A stretch of DNA of 64,000 nt. Origin: Leucobacter allii. Its GTDB lineage: Bacteria > Actinomycetota > Actinomycetes > Actinomycetales > Microbacteriaceae. Both the position numbers and the translations under genes were made by a program. This document shows positions 49,801 to 59,213 of the stretch, piece by piece (within the stretch, counting starts at the first letter, position 1; every line of letters starts with the position of its first letter). The DNA lies in the NCBI RefSeq assembly GCF_022919155.1, contig NZ_CP095045.1:992001-1056000 (forward strand). The letters run 5' to 3'. The notes under the pieces are model-generated. The model did not search any database and had not been told where the DNA came from. It saw nothing but the letters and a program-made list of their open reading frames with translations.

Positions 49801-50661
49801 ATGGCATTCACCGCATTCTCCGGCGGCACGCGCGCCGTCGAACAGGCGCCGAAGCGCAAGGGATGGGTGGCGCTGCTGCTGCTCCTGCCCGGCATCGCGT
49901 ACATGCTGCTGTTCTTCGTGGCGCCGTTCGTGCAGCTGATCCTCACCTCGCTGCAGGCCCCCGCCGACTCCGGCGGCATCGGGCAGTACGTCGCGGCCGC
50001 GCAGTTCTCCAACTACTGGGCGGCGCTCTCGGAGTACTGGCCGCAACTGCTGCGCTCCTTCGGCTACGCGCTCATCGCGACCATCGTCGGCCTCGTCATC
50101 AGCTACCCGCTCGCGTACCTCATCGGCGTGAAGGTGCGCTCGAAGCCGATGCTGCAGGGCGTGCTCCTGATCCTCGTGGTCGCCCCGTTCTTCATCAGCT
50201 TCCTGCTGCGGACGCTGGCGTGGAAGTCGATCCTCCCGAACGAGTGGATCGGCACGCACTTCTCCGTGATCTTCGGCCTCGTGTACAACTTCATCCCGTT
50301 CATGGTGCTGCCGATGTTCTCCTCGCTGCAGGCGCTCGACCTGCGGCTGCTGGAGGCGGGGTCCGACCTGTACGCCTCACCGGTGACGACGTTCCGCCGC
50401 GTCACCCTGCCGCTCTCGATGCCGGGGATCGTCTCGGGGACGCTCCTGAGCTTCATCCCGATGTCGGGCGACTACGTGAACGCGTCCAGGGAGTTCCTCG
50501 GCGGCACGGGGACGACGATGGTCGGCAACGTGATCGAGTCGAACTTCCTGCAGACGCAGAACTATCCGATGGCCGCGACGCTGTCGATCATCCTCATGGT
50601 CATCATCCTGGTGATCGTGGCGACGTACGTGCGCAAGAGCGGGGCGGAGGATCTGCTGTGA
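49801..50661 (+). CDS. potB: Polyamine ABC transporter permease 1 (PotB-like)
   Basis: 286-residue permease with six spans; the EAA loop is LEAGSDLYASPVTTFRRVTLPLSMPGIVSG, and the start KGWVALLLLLPGIAYMLLFFVAPFVQLI is typical of PotB. A Thr/Ser/Gly lead of about 20 residues precedes it. It is 12 bases after potA with GCGGAGGG as ribosome site and overlaps potC by four bases (GTGA). Confidence 0.92.
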   Translation: MAFTAFSGGTRAVEQAPKRKGWVALLLLLPGIAYMLLFFVAPFVQLILTSLQAPADSGGIGQYVAAAQFSNYWAALSEYWPQLLRSFGYALIATIVGLVISYPLAYLIGVKVRSKPMLQGVLLILVVAPFFISFLLRTLAWKSILPNEWIGTHFSVIFGLVYNFIPFMVLPMFSSLQALDLRLLEAGSDLYASPVTTFRRVTLPLSMPGIVSGTLLSFIPMSGDYVNASREFLGGTGTTMVGNVIESNFLQTQNYPMAATLSIILMVIILVIVATYVRKSGAEDLL

Positions 50662-51458
50662 AGGGCTTCACGCTGGGCAAGGCCTTCGTGCCGGTGGTCG
50701 GGGCGATCGCCCTCATCTACCTGCTCCTCCCGATCGCGCACGTGATCCTGTTCTCGTTCAACGACGCGGGGCGCAACAACATCATCTGGCGCGGCTTCAC
50801 GCTCGACAACTGGCAGAATCCCTGCGGCGCGCCGCAGGTGTGCACCGCCTTCGGCAACTCGATCCTCGTCGGCGTGGTCGCGACGGTCATCGCGACCGTG
50901 CTCGGGACGATGATCGCGATCGCGCTCGTGCGCTACAAGTTCCGGGGCAGCTCGACCGTGAGCCTGCTGCTGTTCACCCCGATGGCGACGCCCGAGGTCG
51001 TGCTCGGCGCCGGACTCGCGGCGCAGTTCCTCCTCGCGGGGGTCGAGAAGGGCATCGGCACGATCATCCTCGCGCACACGATGTTCTGCATCTCGTACGT
51101 CGTCGTGGCGGTGAAGGCTCGGGTCGCCTCGCTGAACCCTGCCATCGAGGAGGCCGGCCGCGATCTCTACGCCTCGCCCGGGCAGGTGTTCTGGCGGATC
51201 ACGCTGCCGATGCTCGCCCCCGGCATCATCGGCGCCGCGCTGCTGAGCTTCGCGCTCTCCTTCGACGACTTCATCATCACGAACTTCAACTCGGGCACGG
51301 CCACGACGTTCCCGAAGTTCATCTACGTGTCCGCGCTCAAGGGCGTGCCCGCGCAGGCGAACGTGCTCGCCTCGATCGTGTTCGTCGGCGCCCTGCTGCT
51401 CGTGATCATCGTGCAGATGGTGAACATCAACAAGCAGAAGCGGCTCGCGCGCGCCTAG
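50658..51458 (+). CDS. potC: Polyamine ABC transporter permease 2 (PotC-like)
   Basis: 266-residue second permease with six spans. Marks: LLPIAHVILFSFNDAGRNNIIWRGFTLDNW (PotC start), EEAGRDLYASPGQVFWRITLPMLAPGI (EAA loop) and FALSFDDFIITNFNSG. The loop NPCGAPQVCTAFGNS carries two Cys, unusual for this position. GTG start at 50658 within the potB stop. A strong terminator follows and ends the operon. Confidence 0.92.
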   Translation: MKGFTLGKAFVPVVGAIALIYLLLPIAHVILFSFNDAGRNNIIWRGFTLDNWQNPCGAPQVCTAFGNSILVGVVATVIATVLGTMIAIALVRYKFRGSSTVSLLLFTPMATPEVVLGAGLAAQFLLAGVEKGIGTIILAHTMFCISYVVVAVKARVASLNPAIEEAGRDLYASPGQVFWRITLPMLAPGIIGAALLSFALSFDDFIITNFNSGTATTFPKFIYVSALKGVPAQANVLASIVFVGALLLVIIVQMVNINKQKRLARA

Positions 51459-51467
51459 CCCGTGAAC

Positions 51468-51504
51468 GATGTCCCCCGCCCGGAGGCTCCGGGCGGGGGA
51501 CATC
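51468..51504 (+). terminator. Terminator of the polyamine transporter operon
   Basis: Perfect 16-bp stem GATGTCCCCCGCCCGG / CCGGGCGGGGGACATC, loop AGGCT, nine bases after the potC stop. Confidence 0.88.
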
Positions 51505-51636
51505 GCGCGTGTTCGGCTTGCGCCCGGGCGGTCGCGGGTGCAGGATGAGTGCTTGGCGAAATCACCTTCGCCGCATGAAGACGCCATCGCGCGCGGCAGC
51601 GCCGCGCGCGGCGGCCGCGTTCTTGAAGGAGAGAAC

Positions 51637-53088
51637 ATGGCGAATGCATCCGCCGCGACGATCTCGCGGGGCGGCACCCTGAAGCGCAGCCTCGGGCTCT
51701 GGGCCATCGTCGGCCTGGGCCTCGGCTACATGACCCCCACCGTCGTCTTCGACACCTTCGGCCTCGTCGCCCGCGACACGAACAACGTCGTGCCGCTCGC
51801 CTACCTCGTCGCCCTCATCGTCATGGTCTTCACCGCGATCAGCTACGGCAAGATCGCGGGGGCGATCCCGAGCGCGGGCTCCGCGTACACCTACGCGCGG
51901 GAGTCGATGCACCCGAACGTCGGATTCGTCGTCGGCTGGACGGCGCTCATCGACTACATGCTGCTTCCGATGGTGAACTGCCTCATCATCCGCAGCTACC
52001 TCGAGGCGTTCTTCCCCGGCGTGCCCGGCTGGGTCTGGGTCGTGCTCTACGTCGTCTTCGTGACCGGCATCATCTACCTCACGATGCGCGGCACGTCGAA
52101 CGTCAACATGATCCTGCTGGTCTTCTCGATCGTCGTGATGGCCGTCTTCGTGGTCATGGTGATCGTGCAGCTCTCCGGCGGCGCCGGGGTCGGCGGCGTC
52201 GTCACGGTGCAGCCCTTCCTCCACAGCGGCGTCGAGTTCGGCGCGGTCCTCGCCGGCGCGACGATCGTGTGCTTCTCGTTCATCGGCTTCGACGCCGTGA
52301 CGATGTACGCGGAGGAGGCGAAGACGCCGAAGATCATGCCGAAGGCGATCCTCCTCACGGTCGTGCTCGGCGGCGCCATCTTCCTCATCGCCGGCTACTT
52401 CACGCAGCAGCGCTTCCCCGACTGGAACGAGTTCGCGCCGGGCGGCGACATGCAGTTCGTCGAGGACTCGACGCTGCCGATCATCGGCGAGCTCGTGGGC
52501 GGCAAGACGCTCGCCGCGATCCTCACCGCGGCCGGTTTCGCGGCGACGCTCGCCTCGGGCCTCGCCTCGCACGCCTCGGTGTCGCGCATGCTGCTCGTCA
52601 TGGGCCGCAACAACGTGCTGCCGAAGCGGGTGTTCGGCTTCATCAACGCGAAGACGCACACCCCGACCTTCAACATCGTGCTCACCGGCGCGATCTCGCT
52701 GCTCGCCATCGCCTTCACGCTCGAGATGATCGCGGCCTACATCAACTACGGCGCGCTCATCGCCTTCACCTTCGTGAACCTCTCGGTGATCGCGTGGTTC
52801 GCGATCCGCAAGGGGCGGCGGCGCACCCCGAAGGACATCTTCAACTACATCGTGATGCCGGTGGTGGGCACGCTGCTCACCGGCCTCCTGTGGGTGAACC
52901 TCGACGGGCACGCGCTGCTGGGCGGGCTCATCTGGACGGCGATCGGCATCGTCTACCTGGCCGTCATCACGAGGGGCTTCACGCGGAAGGTCGCGTCGTT
53001 CGACGAGAACCAGCCGGTGACGGGCTTCAACAAGCTGCCCGAGGGCGGGGCGGAGCCCGAGCCGGAGCCGGCGGGCGAGCCCCGCTAG
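51637..53088 (+). CDS. APC-family amino acid/polyamine permease
   Basis: 483-residue transporter of the amino acid-polyamine-organocation family with 12 spans. Start GGTLKRSLGLWAIVGLGLGYMTPTVVFDTFGLV, then AGSAYTYARESMHPNVGFVVGWTALIDYMLLPMVN and IGFDAVTMYAEEAKTPKIMPKAIL, which resemble putrescine importers of the PuuP/PlaP type. SD GAAGGAGA precedes ATG 51637. It follows the polyamine ABC operon after a terminator. The acidic-Pro tail is variable. Its stop abuts the stop of the convergent YczE-like gene with no gap. Confidence 0.88.
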   Translation: MANASAATISRGGTLKRSLGLWAIVGLGLGYMTPTVVFDTFGLVARDTNNVVPLAYLVALIVMVFTAISYGKIAGAIPSAGSAYTYARESMHPNVGFVVGWTALIDYMLLPMVNCLIIRSYLEAFFPGVPGWVWVVLYVVFVTGIIYLTMRGTSNVNMILLVFSIVVMAVFVVMVIVQLSGGAGVGGVVTVQPFLHSGVEFGAVLAGATIVCFSFIGFDAVTMYAEEAKTPKIMPKAILLTVVLGGAIFLIAGYFTQQRFPDWNEFAPGGDMQFVEDSTLPIIGELVGGKTLAAILTAAGFAATLASGLASHASVSRMLLVMGRNNVLPKRVFGFINAKTHTPTFNIVLTGAISLLAIAFTLEMIAAYINYGALIAFTFVNLSVIAWFAIRKGRRRTPKDIFNYIVMPVVGTLLTGLLWVNLDGHALLGGLIWTAIGIVYLAVITRGFTRKVASFDENQPVTGFNKLPEGGAEPEPEPAGEPR

Positions 53089-53787
53089 TCACGCCGTCGG
53101 CGCCGGTCGAGCCGCGGGGTCCCCGGAGGGATCCCGCGGCTCGCGCGCATCAGCGGGGTCCGCCGCGGCGCCCGCGCTGCCCGCGGCGCCCGCGCTGCTC
53201 GCGCCGCCGCGTCGCCGATCGCGGTCGAAGAACGGGAGCGCGACCGCGCACAGCGGCCCGATGCACAGGGCGAAGACGACGGTGCCGATGCCGACGTTGC
53301 CGCCGAGCAGCCATCCGACGGCGAGCACGGTCGCCTCGATCGCCGTGCGCCCGATCCAGATCGGCGTGCCGAACCGGTGGTGGAGCCCCGTCATGAGCCC
53401 GTCGCGCGGCCCGGGACCGAGGTGCGCGCCGATGTAGATCCCGCTCGCGACCGCGAGCAGCAGCAGCCCGATCGCGAAGAACAGGCAGCGCAGCCACAGG
53501 GTCTCGGGCACCGGCAGCAGCCAGAGCCCGAGTTCGATGCCCGGTCCGACGAGCAGGATGTTCAGCACCGTCCCCATCCCCGGCCGCTGCCGCAACGGCC
53601 ACCAGAGCAGCAGCACGGCGAGCCCGATGAGGTTCGTGAGCAGGCCGATGCCCAGCCCGGTGCGCAGGGAGAGGCCCTGCGCGAAGACGGTCCAGGGGTC
53701 CACGCCGATCGCGGCGCGGATCATGAACGCGTCGGCGATGCCGTAGAGGAGGAGTCCGGGGATGAGGCGTGCGAGTCGTCCGAGCAT
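53089..53787 (-). CDS. YczE/DUF161-type membrane protein
   Basis: 232-residue membrane protein with five to six spans: RLIPGLLLYGIADAFMIRAAIGVDPWTVFAQGLSLRTGLGIG, LVGPGIELGLWLLPVP and SGIYIGAHLGPGPRDGLMTGLHHRFG, which match the YczE family. Function unknown. Genes of this type are often divergent from MocR-type regulators, as here. ATG 53787 was chosen; ATG 53823 is possible. The last 40 residues are Ala/Asp/Pro-rich and probably disordered. Confidence 0.82.
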   Translation of the reverse strand: MLGRLARLIPGLLLYGIADAFMIRAAIGVDPWTVFAQGLSLRTGLGIGLLTNLIGLAVLLLWWPLRQRPGMGTVLNILLVGPGIELGLWLLPVPETLWLRCLFFAIGLLLLAVASGIYIGAHLGPGPRDGLMTGLHHRFGTPIWIGRTAIEATVLAVGWLLGGNVGIGTVVFALCIGPLCAVALPFFDRDRRRGGASSAGAAGSAGAAADPADAREPRDPSGDPAARPAPTA

Positions 53788-53849
53788 GGAGATCAGTCCA
53801 CTCCGAATTGGCCTTGCGAACAAGATGCCAATCTGTCTACGGTGGCATC

Positions 53850-55307
53850 ATGGGTGAGATCTGGCCGACCGCGCAGCGCGTGAGCGCGCGTCGCCTCGCG
53901 GAGCTGCTCGGCACCTGGCGGGGCGACGGCCACGGGTACGAGGAGCTCTGCGCCAGCGTGACGCTGCTCGTGCGCGACGGCCGCGTCGTGCCCGGCGCGG
54001 TGCTCCCCGCCGAGCGGCTGCTCGCCGAGGCGCTCGGCGTCAGCCGCACCACGGTCAGCGCCGCGTACCGGCGCCTGCGCGAGACCGGCGTCGTCGTGTC
54101 GCGGCGCGGCTCCGGCAGCGTCGTGCGCACGCCGACGGGCGCCCGGCCCGGGCTGTGGGCCGTCGGGGGGCCGGGCATCGATCTGTCGGCGGCCTGCCCC
54201 GAGCCCTGGAGCGGGCTCGCGGAGCTCCATGAGCGGGCCGCGCGGGAGCACGCCGGCCTCTTCTCCGGCCCCGGCTACGACACGATCGGCATGCCGGCGC
54301 TGCGCGCCGCGATCGCCGACCGCTACGCGCTCCGGGGTCTGCCGACCTCGCCCGAGCAGATCATGGTGACGCTCGGCGCGCAGCACGCGATCTTCCTCAT
54401 CGCGCGCACGCTGCTCCGGCGCGGCGAGCGCAGCCTCATCGAGTCCCCGAGCTACCCGCACGCCCGGGAGGCGCTCGCCGCGACGGGCGCGCTCGTCGCC
54501 GAGCTGCCCGTCGGCGCGACCGCGGGCGGGGGCTACGATGCCGCCGCGATCCTCGAGATCGCGCGGCGCAGCGCGCCGAGGGTCGCCTACCTCATCCCCG
54601 ATCACCACAACCCGACGGGGCTGCGGATGCCGCAGGAGCTGCGCCCCGCCCTCATCGACGCGCTCGTCGACCAGGGGGCGCACGTCGTGGTCGACGAGAC
54701 GACGGCCGAGCTCTGCCTGGGCGGCAGCCGCCGCATCCGACCGTTCGCGGCGGCGGCCGAACGGGCGCATCAGGAGGACGCGATCCTCACGGTCGGCTCC
54801 CTCGGGAAGACGGTGTGGGGCGGCCTGCGGATCGGCTGGATCCGCGCGGCCCCCGGGCTCATCGCGCGGCTCGAGGCGAGTCGCAGAGTCGGCGATCTCG
54901 GCACCGCAGACTGGTCGCAGGCCATCGCCCTTCTCGCGCTCGAGGACTACGAGCGGATCCTCGCGGAGCGCAGTCGGCAGCTCACCGGCCGGCACCGGCT
55001 GCTCGTCGAACGGCTCGGCGCGGAGCTCCCGGATTGGCGGCTCAGCGCGGCGGAGGGCGGCGTCTGCGTCTGGGTCGACCTCGGCGCGCGCGCGAGCAGC
55101 CGGCTCAGCCGACGGGCGGCCGCCCTCGGGCTGCAGCTCCCGCCAGGCCCGCGCTTCGGCAGCCCCGGCGTCTTCGAGCGGTTCCTCCGCCTGCCCTTCT
55201 CGGCGCCGGAGGACGCACTCGCCGCAGCGGCGACCCGGCTCGCGGAGGCCTGGCGGGCGGAGCGCGACGCCGCACCGCCGGACGCCGCGTCCGCGGCGGT
55301 CATCTGA
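53850..55307 (+). CDS. MocR-type GntR/aminotransferase regulator
   Basis: 485-residue regulator. An N-terminal GntR winged helix (LLVRDGRVVPGAVLPAERLLAEALGVSRTTVSAAYRRLRETGVVVSRRGSGSVV) is joined to a fold-type I aminotransferase domain with IPDHHNPTG and a TVGSLGKTVWGGLRIGWIRA segment whose Lys binds PLP. Such proteins use PLP or an aldimine as effector. Divergent from the YczE-like gene, with 62 bases between starts. TACGGT (53838-53843) ends six bases before the ATG. Probably controls the YczE-like gene and itself. Confidence 0.9.
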   Translation: MGEIWPTAQRVSARRLAELLGTWRGDGHGYEELCASVTLLVRDGRVVPGAVLPAERLLAEALGVSRTTVSAAYRRLRETGVVVSRRGSGSVVRTPTGARPGLWAVGGPGIDLSAACPEPWSGLAELHERAAREHAGLFSGPGYDTIGMPALRAAIADRYALRGLPTSPEQIMVTLGAQHAIFLIARTLLRRGERSLIESPSYPHAREALAATGALVAELPVGATAGGGYDAAAILEIARRSAPRVAYLIPDHHNPTGLRMPQELRPALIDALVDQGAHVVVDETTAELCLGGSRRIRPFAAAAERAHQEDAILTVGSLGKTVWGGLRIGWIRAAPGLIARLEASRRVGDLGTADWSQAIALLALEDYERILAERSRQLTGRHRLLVERLGAELPDWRLSAAEGGVCVWVDLGARASSRLSRRAAALGLQLPPGPRFGSPGVFERFLRLPFSAPEDALAAAATRLAEAWRAERDAAPPDAASAAVI

Positions 55308-55352
55308 GCGGACCGCGCCGCGGAGGCGTCGCGACGGGTAGGCTAGGGGATC

Positions 55353-56462
55353 ATGCTCGATCTTGACTTCAGCGCCCGCATCCGCGCGCTCCGCGCGACC
55401 TACGCCGACATCGCCGCGGTGTCCGACCTGCCGAAGCTCGATCGGGAGATCGCGGAGCTCGAGGAGCAGGCCGCGGCGCCCGGGCTGTGGGACGACCCCG
55501 CCGCCGCGCAGCAGGTGACGAGCGGCCTGTCGCATCGGCAGGCGCGCGTGAAGCGGCTCCGCGGCGTCGAGGGCCGCATCGACGACCTCGAGGTCCTCGT
55601 CGAGCTGGCGCAGGAGATGGAGGACGCGGACGCGCTCGCCGAGGCGGCCGACGAGCTGCATGCGCTCGAGAAGGTCATGCAGGACCTCGAGGTGCAGACG
55701 ATGCTGTCCGGCGAGTACGACGAGCGCGCCGCCGTCGTCACGATCCGCTCCGGCGCGGGCGGCGACGACGCCACCGACTTCGCCGAGATGCTGCTGCGCA
55801 TGTACCTCCGCTGGGCCGAGCAGCACGGCTACGCGACGAAGATGCTCGACACCTCCTACGCGGAGGGCGCGGGGATCAAGTCCGCCACCTTCGAGATCGA
55901 CGCGCCCTACGCCTTCGGCACCATCTCCGTCGAGGCCGGCACGCACCGCCTCGCGCGCATCAGCCCGTTCGGCTCGGCCGACAAGCGGCAGACGAGCTTC
56001 GCCGGCGTCGAGGTGATCCCGCTGCTCGAGGAGGCGACCGAGGTCGATGTGCCGGAGACGGACATCCGCGTCGACGTCTACCGCTCCTCCGGGCCAGGAG
56101 GCCAGTCCGTCAACACCACCGACTCGGCCGTGCGCATCACCCACATCCCGACGGGCATCGTCGTCTCGATGCAGAACGAGAAGTCGCAGATCCAGAACCG
56201 CGCCGCCGCGATGCGCGTGCTGCAGACCCGCCTGCTCCTGCTGCAGCGCGAGGAGGAGGCCGCCAAGAAGAAGGAGCTCGCCGGCAGCATCACGGCGAGC
56301 TGGGGCGACCAGATCCGCTCCTACTTCCTCTACGGCCAGCAGCTCGTGAAGGACCTGCGCACGGGCCACGAGTCCTCGCAGCCCGACGCGGTCTTCGACG
56401 GCGACCTCGACGGCTTCATCGCGGCGGGGATCCGCTGGCGCTCGCTCGCGAAGAACGACTGA
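55353..56462 (+). CDS. prfB: Peptide chain release factor 2
   Basis: 369-residue RF2, recognising UGA and UAA stops and releasing the peptide. The tripeptide region reads [14 protein letters not shown] (SPF, the RF2 type), and [23 protein letters not shown] carries the catalytic GGQ. No programmed frameshift: the gene is one continuous frame, as in other actinobacteria. TAGGCT (55339-55344) ends eight bases before ATG 55353, so the message may be leaderless. prfB-ftsE-ftsX-smpB-ssrA is the usual actinobacterial order. Confidence 0.97.
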   Translation: MLDLDFSARIRALRATYADIAAVSDLPKLDREIAELEEQAAAPGLWDDPAAAQQVTSGLSHRQARVKRLRGVEGRIDDLEVLVELAQEMEDADALAEAADELHALEKVMQDLEVQTMLSGEYDERAAVVTIRSGAGGDDATDFAEMLLRMYLRWAEQHGYATKMLDTSYAEGAGIKSATFEIDAPYAFGTISVEAGTHRLARISPFGSADKRQTSFAGVEVIPLLEEATEVDVPETDIRVDVYRSSGPGGQSVNTTDSAVRITHIPTGIVVSMQNEKSQIQNRAAAMRVLQTRLLLLQREEEAAKKKELAGSITASWGDQIRSYFLYGQQLVKDLRTGHESSQPDAVFDGDLDGFIAAGIRWRSLAKND

Positions 56463-56553
56463 TCCCGGGAGGCGCCCCGGCATCCTGGGAATGCCCGCAA
56501 CCCCTGCGCGCCTGCGCGGCGCACCGCGGGAACCGGCGTAGGGTCGTCACGTC

Positions 56554-57714
56554 ATGATCCTCTTCGAGAACGTCACCAAGAAATACCGGGGCACGGCGAA
56601 GCCCGCGCTCGACCGCGTCGATATGAACATCGACCGCGGCGAGTTCGTGTTCATCGTCGGCGCCTCGGGATCCGGGAAGTCCAGTTGCCTGCGCCTGGTC
56701 CTGCGTGAGGATCAGCCGAGCTCGGGCAAGATCCACGTGCTGGGGCAGGACCTCAGCAAGATCTCCTCGCGGAAGGTGCCCTACTTCCGCCGCAATCTCG
56801 GCACCGTCTTCCAGGACTTCCGCCTGCTGACGAACAAGACCGTCTACGACAACGTCGCGTTCTCGCTGCAGGTCATCGGCAAGTCCCGCGGCTTCATCCA
56901 GGAGGCTGTGCCAGACACCCTCGAGATGGTGGGGCTCGCGAACAAGGCGAAGCGCTTCCCCCACGAGCTCTCCGGCGGCGAGCAGCAGCGCGTCGCGATC
57001 GCCCGCGCGATCGTGAACAAGCCCGCGATCCTGCTCGCCGACGAGCCGACGGGCAACCTCGACCCGGCCACGAGCCTCGGCATCATGCAGCTGCTGCGCG
57101 CGATCAACGCGGCGGGCACGACCGTCGTCATGGCGACCCACGAGGCCGCCTTCGTGGACATCATGCAGCAGCGCGTCGTCGAGCTCTCGCAGGGCGCTGT
57201 CGTGCGCGACGAGGTGGGCGGCGGCTACGGCGAGACCGCCTCGATCCCGGTCTCCGACCTCTCCGCCCAGGGCGTGCAGGTGCTCCGCACGACGGAGGCG
57301 GTCGTCCGGGCCGCGCTCTCGCCGCAGGCGGCCCCCGAGACCGACTCGGCCGAGCACGTGGAGGCCGCGGTCGCCGCGGAGACGGCCGCGATCGCGATGC
57401 CCGCGCCGCAGGCGCCCGAGGCCGCGCGCCCGCCGGCGGCCGGCGCGGACGAGCCCGCCGCCGACACCGACACGGTCGTCGTGCCCGCGCGCAGCGCGAG
57501 CGTCTTCGAGGAGCCGAACCCGCTCGGCGGGGAGGACGACGGCGTCGACGAGGACACGCTGCGGCCGGACGGTCCGCAGGAGCGCCGCATCCCCGGCTTC
57601 CTGGACCCGGATCGCCCCGATCCCGTGCAGATGTCCGAGACCGGCAGCCTCGCCGAGCACCTCGGATTGAACCGCAAGGACGACGATCAGACGGATGTGG
57701 GGCCGGTGCGATGA
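56554..57714 (+). CDS. ftsE: Cell division ATPase FtsE with long C-terminal extension
   Basis: 386 residues against about 225-230 for typical FtsE. The ATPase part has Walker [10 protein letters not shown] (36-44), [13 protein letters not shown], signature LSGGEQQR (139-146), Walker [13 protein letters not shown] and ATHEAAFVD. From about residue 225 a 160-residue Ala/Glu/Pro-rich tail (with [19 protein letters not shown] and a conserved-looking end [23 protein letters not shown]) follows. FtsE and FtsX form an ABC-like complex that activates septal wall hydrolases. ATGA overlap with ftsX. Confidence 0.95.
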   Translation: MILFENVTKKYRGTAKPALDRVDMNIDRGEFVFIVGASGSGKSSCLRLVLREDQPSSGKIHVLGQDLSKISSRKVPYFRRNLGTVFQDFRLLTNKTVYDNVAFSLQVIGKSRGFIQEAVPDTLEMVGLANKAKRFPHELSGGEQQRVAIARAIVNKPAILLADEPTGNLDPATSLGIMQLLRAINAAGTTVVMATHEAAFVDIMQQRVVELSQGAVVRDEVGGGYGETASIPVSDLSAQGVQVLRTTEAVVRAALSPQAAPETDSAEHVEAAVAAETAAIAMPAPQAPEAARPPAAGADEPAADTDTVVVPARSASVFEEPNPLGGEDDGVDEDTLRPDGPQERRIPGFLDPDRPDPVQMSETGSLAEHLGLNRKDDDQTDVGPVR

Positions 57715-58625
57715 GGGCGGGACTGGTACTCGGCGAGGTCTGGAACGGGCTGCGCCGCAATCTCTCGGTGGTCATCTCGGTCGTGCTCGTGACCTTCGTG
57801 TCGCTCACCTTCGTGGGCGCGGCGATCATCATGCAGCTGCAGATCCAGCAGATGAAGACCTTCTGGTACGACCGCGCGCAGGTCGCGATCTACCTCTGCA
57901 CGGCGTACGACGAGAGCTCGACCTGCGCCGGCACCGACGCGGGCGAGGAGGAGATCGCCGCCGTGCGCGACGCGCTCGAGTCCGACACCCTCGCGCCGTA
58001 CATCGACGAGACGTTCTTCGTCGACCACGACGAGGCCTACGAGCAGTTCACCGAGCAGTTCGCGGGCAACCCGATCGTGGAGATCACGAAGCCCGAGCAG
58101 CTCAACCAGACCTTCTGGGTGAAGCTCTCCGACCCGTCGCGCTCCGACATCATCCAGGAGACCTTCGCCGGCATCCCCGGCGTGCAGAGCGTGTCCGACC
58201 AGCGGAGCCTCCTCGACCGGATCTTCCTGTTCCTCGGCGTCGCGAGCTACACCGCCATCGCCATCGCCGGGCTCATGCTCGTCGCGGCGATGCTGCTCAT
58301 CTCGACCACCATCAGGCTCTCGGCGTTCTCGCGCAGGCGGGAGATCGGGATCATGCGCCTGGTGGGCGCGTCCAACCGCTTCATCCAGACCCCGTTCATC
58401 CTGGAGGGGATCATCGCGGCACTCGTCGGCGCGGTGCTCGCGAGCGCGGCGTCGGTCGCGATCGTGAAGTTCTTCGTGCAGGGCGTCCTCGCGAGCGAGG
58501 TGCCGTTCACGAGCTACATCACGGTGGAGCAGTCCCTCGTCGTGCCGCCCGTGCTGATCCTCATCGGCGTCGTGCTGTCGGCGATCGCGGCGAAGATCGC
58601 GATCACCCGCTACCTCAGGGTCTAG
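57711..58625 (+). CDS. ftsX: Cell division protein FtsX
   Basis: 304-residue membrane partner of FtsE. One N-terminal span ([25 protein letters not shown]), an extracellular domain of about 170 residues ([20 protein letters not shown], with two Cys in [11 protein letters not shown] that may pair), then three spans with the FtsX loop [31 protein letters not shown]. It transmits FtsE ATP hydrolysis to a secreted peptidoglycan hydrolase. Starts inside the ftsE stop. Confidence 0.96.
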   Translation: MRAGLVLGEVWNGLRRNLSVVISVVLVTFVSLTFVGAAIIMQLQIQQMKTFWYDRAQVAIYLCTAYDESSTCAGTDAGEEEIAAVRDALESDTLAPYIDETFFVDHDEAYEQFTEQFAGNPIVEITKPEQLNQTFWVKLSDPSRSDIIQETFAGIPGVQSVSDQRSLLDRIFLFLGVASYTAIAIAGLMLVAAMLLISTTIRLSAFSRRREIGIMRLVGASNRFIQTPFILEGIIAALVGAVLASAASVAIVKFFVQGVLASEVPFTSYITVEQSLVVPPVLILIGVVLSAIAAKIAITRYLRV

Positions 58626-58701
58626 CGGCGCGGATCCGGCGCGGTGCGGGGCCGCGGTGCGCTACGCTGGTGCTTCGGCCCGCGAGCGAGAGGATGAGGA
58701 G

Positions 58702-59178
58702 ATGCCCAAGGAGACCGGCGAGAAGCTGATCGCCTCCAACAAGAAGGCGCGTCACGAGTACCTCATCCTCGACACCTACGAGGCGGGGATGGTGCTCACG
58801 GGCAGCGAGGTGAAGTCGCTGCGCATGGGGCGCGCCTCGCTCGTGGACGGCTACGTCTTCATCGAGCGCGGTGAGGCCTGGCTCGACGCGGCGTACATCC
58901 CGGAGTACCTCAACGGCTCGTGGACGAACCACGCGCCGCGCCGCAAGCGGAAGCTGCTGCTGCACCGCCAGCAGATCGACAAGCTCTTCCAGAAGACCCG
59001 CGAGGGCGGCATGACGATCATCCCGCTGCGCCTGTACTTCCTCGACGGCCGGGCGAAGGTGGAGATCGCGCTCGCGCGGGGCAAGCGCGAGTACGACAAG
59101 CGGCAGACCCTGCGCGAACGGCAGGACAAGCGCGAGGCCGAGCGGGCCATGCGCACGAAGAACCGCATGGGGGAGTGA
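58702..59178 (+). CDS. smpB: SsrA-binding protein
   Basis: 158-residue SmpB, which brings tmRNA to stalled ribosomes. It shows [68 protein letters not shown] and the C-terminal [23 protein letters not shown] tail. The tmRNA gene itself lies 0.8 kb downstream, after a TetR gene. TACGCT near 58663 is a probable -10, with a leader holding AGAGG before the ATG. Confidence 0.97.
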   Translation: MPKETGEKLIASNKKARHEYLILDTYEAGMVLTGSEVKSLRMGRASLVDGYVFIERGEAWLDAAYIPEYLNGSWTNHAPRRKRKLLLHRQQIDKLFQKTREGGMTIIPLRLYFLDGRAKVEIALARGKREYDKRQTLRERQDKREAERAMRTKNRMGE

Positions 59179-59213
59179 CCCGCTGTTGGCGTCCGGGCCA
59201 ATAGACTGAGGCC

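Noticed and set aside
55353..55460. Programmed frameshift in prfB
   Set aside because: The gene is a single uninterrupted frame; no internal early TGA with a Shine-Dalgarno-like slip site is present.
53793..56483. Long - strand open frame opposite the MocR gene and prfB
   Set aside because: Antisense to highly conserved prfB, no recognisable domain, same composition artefact.
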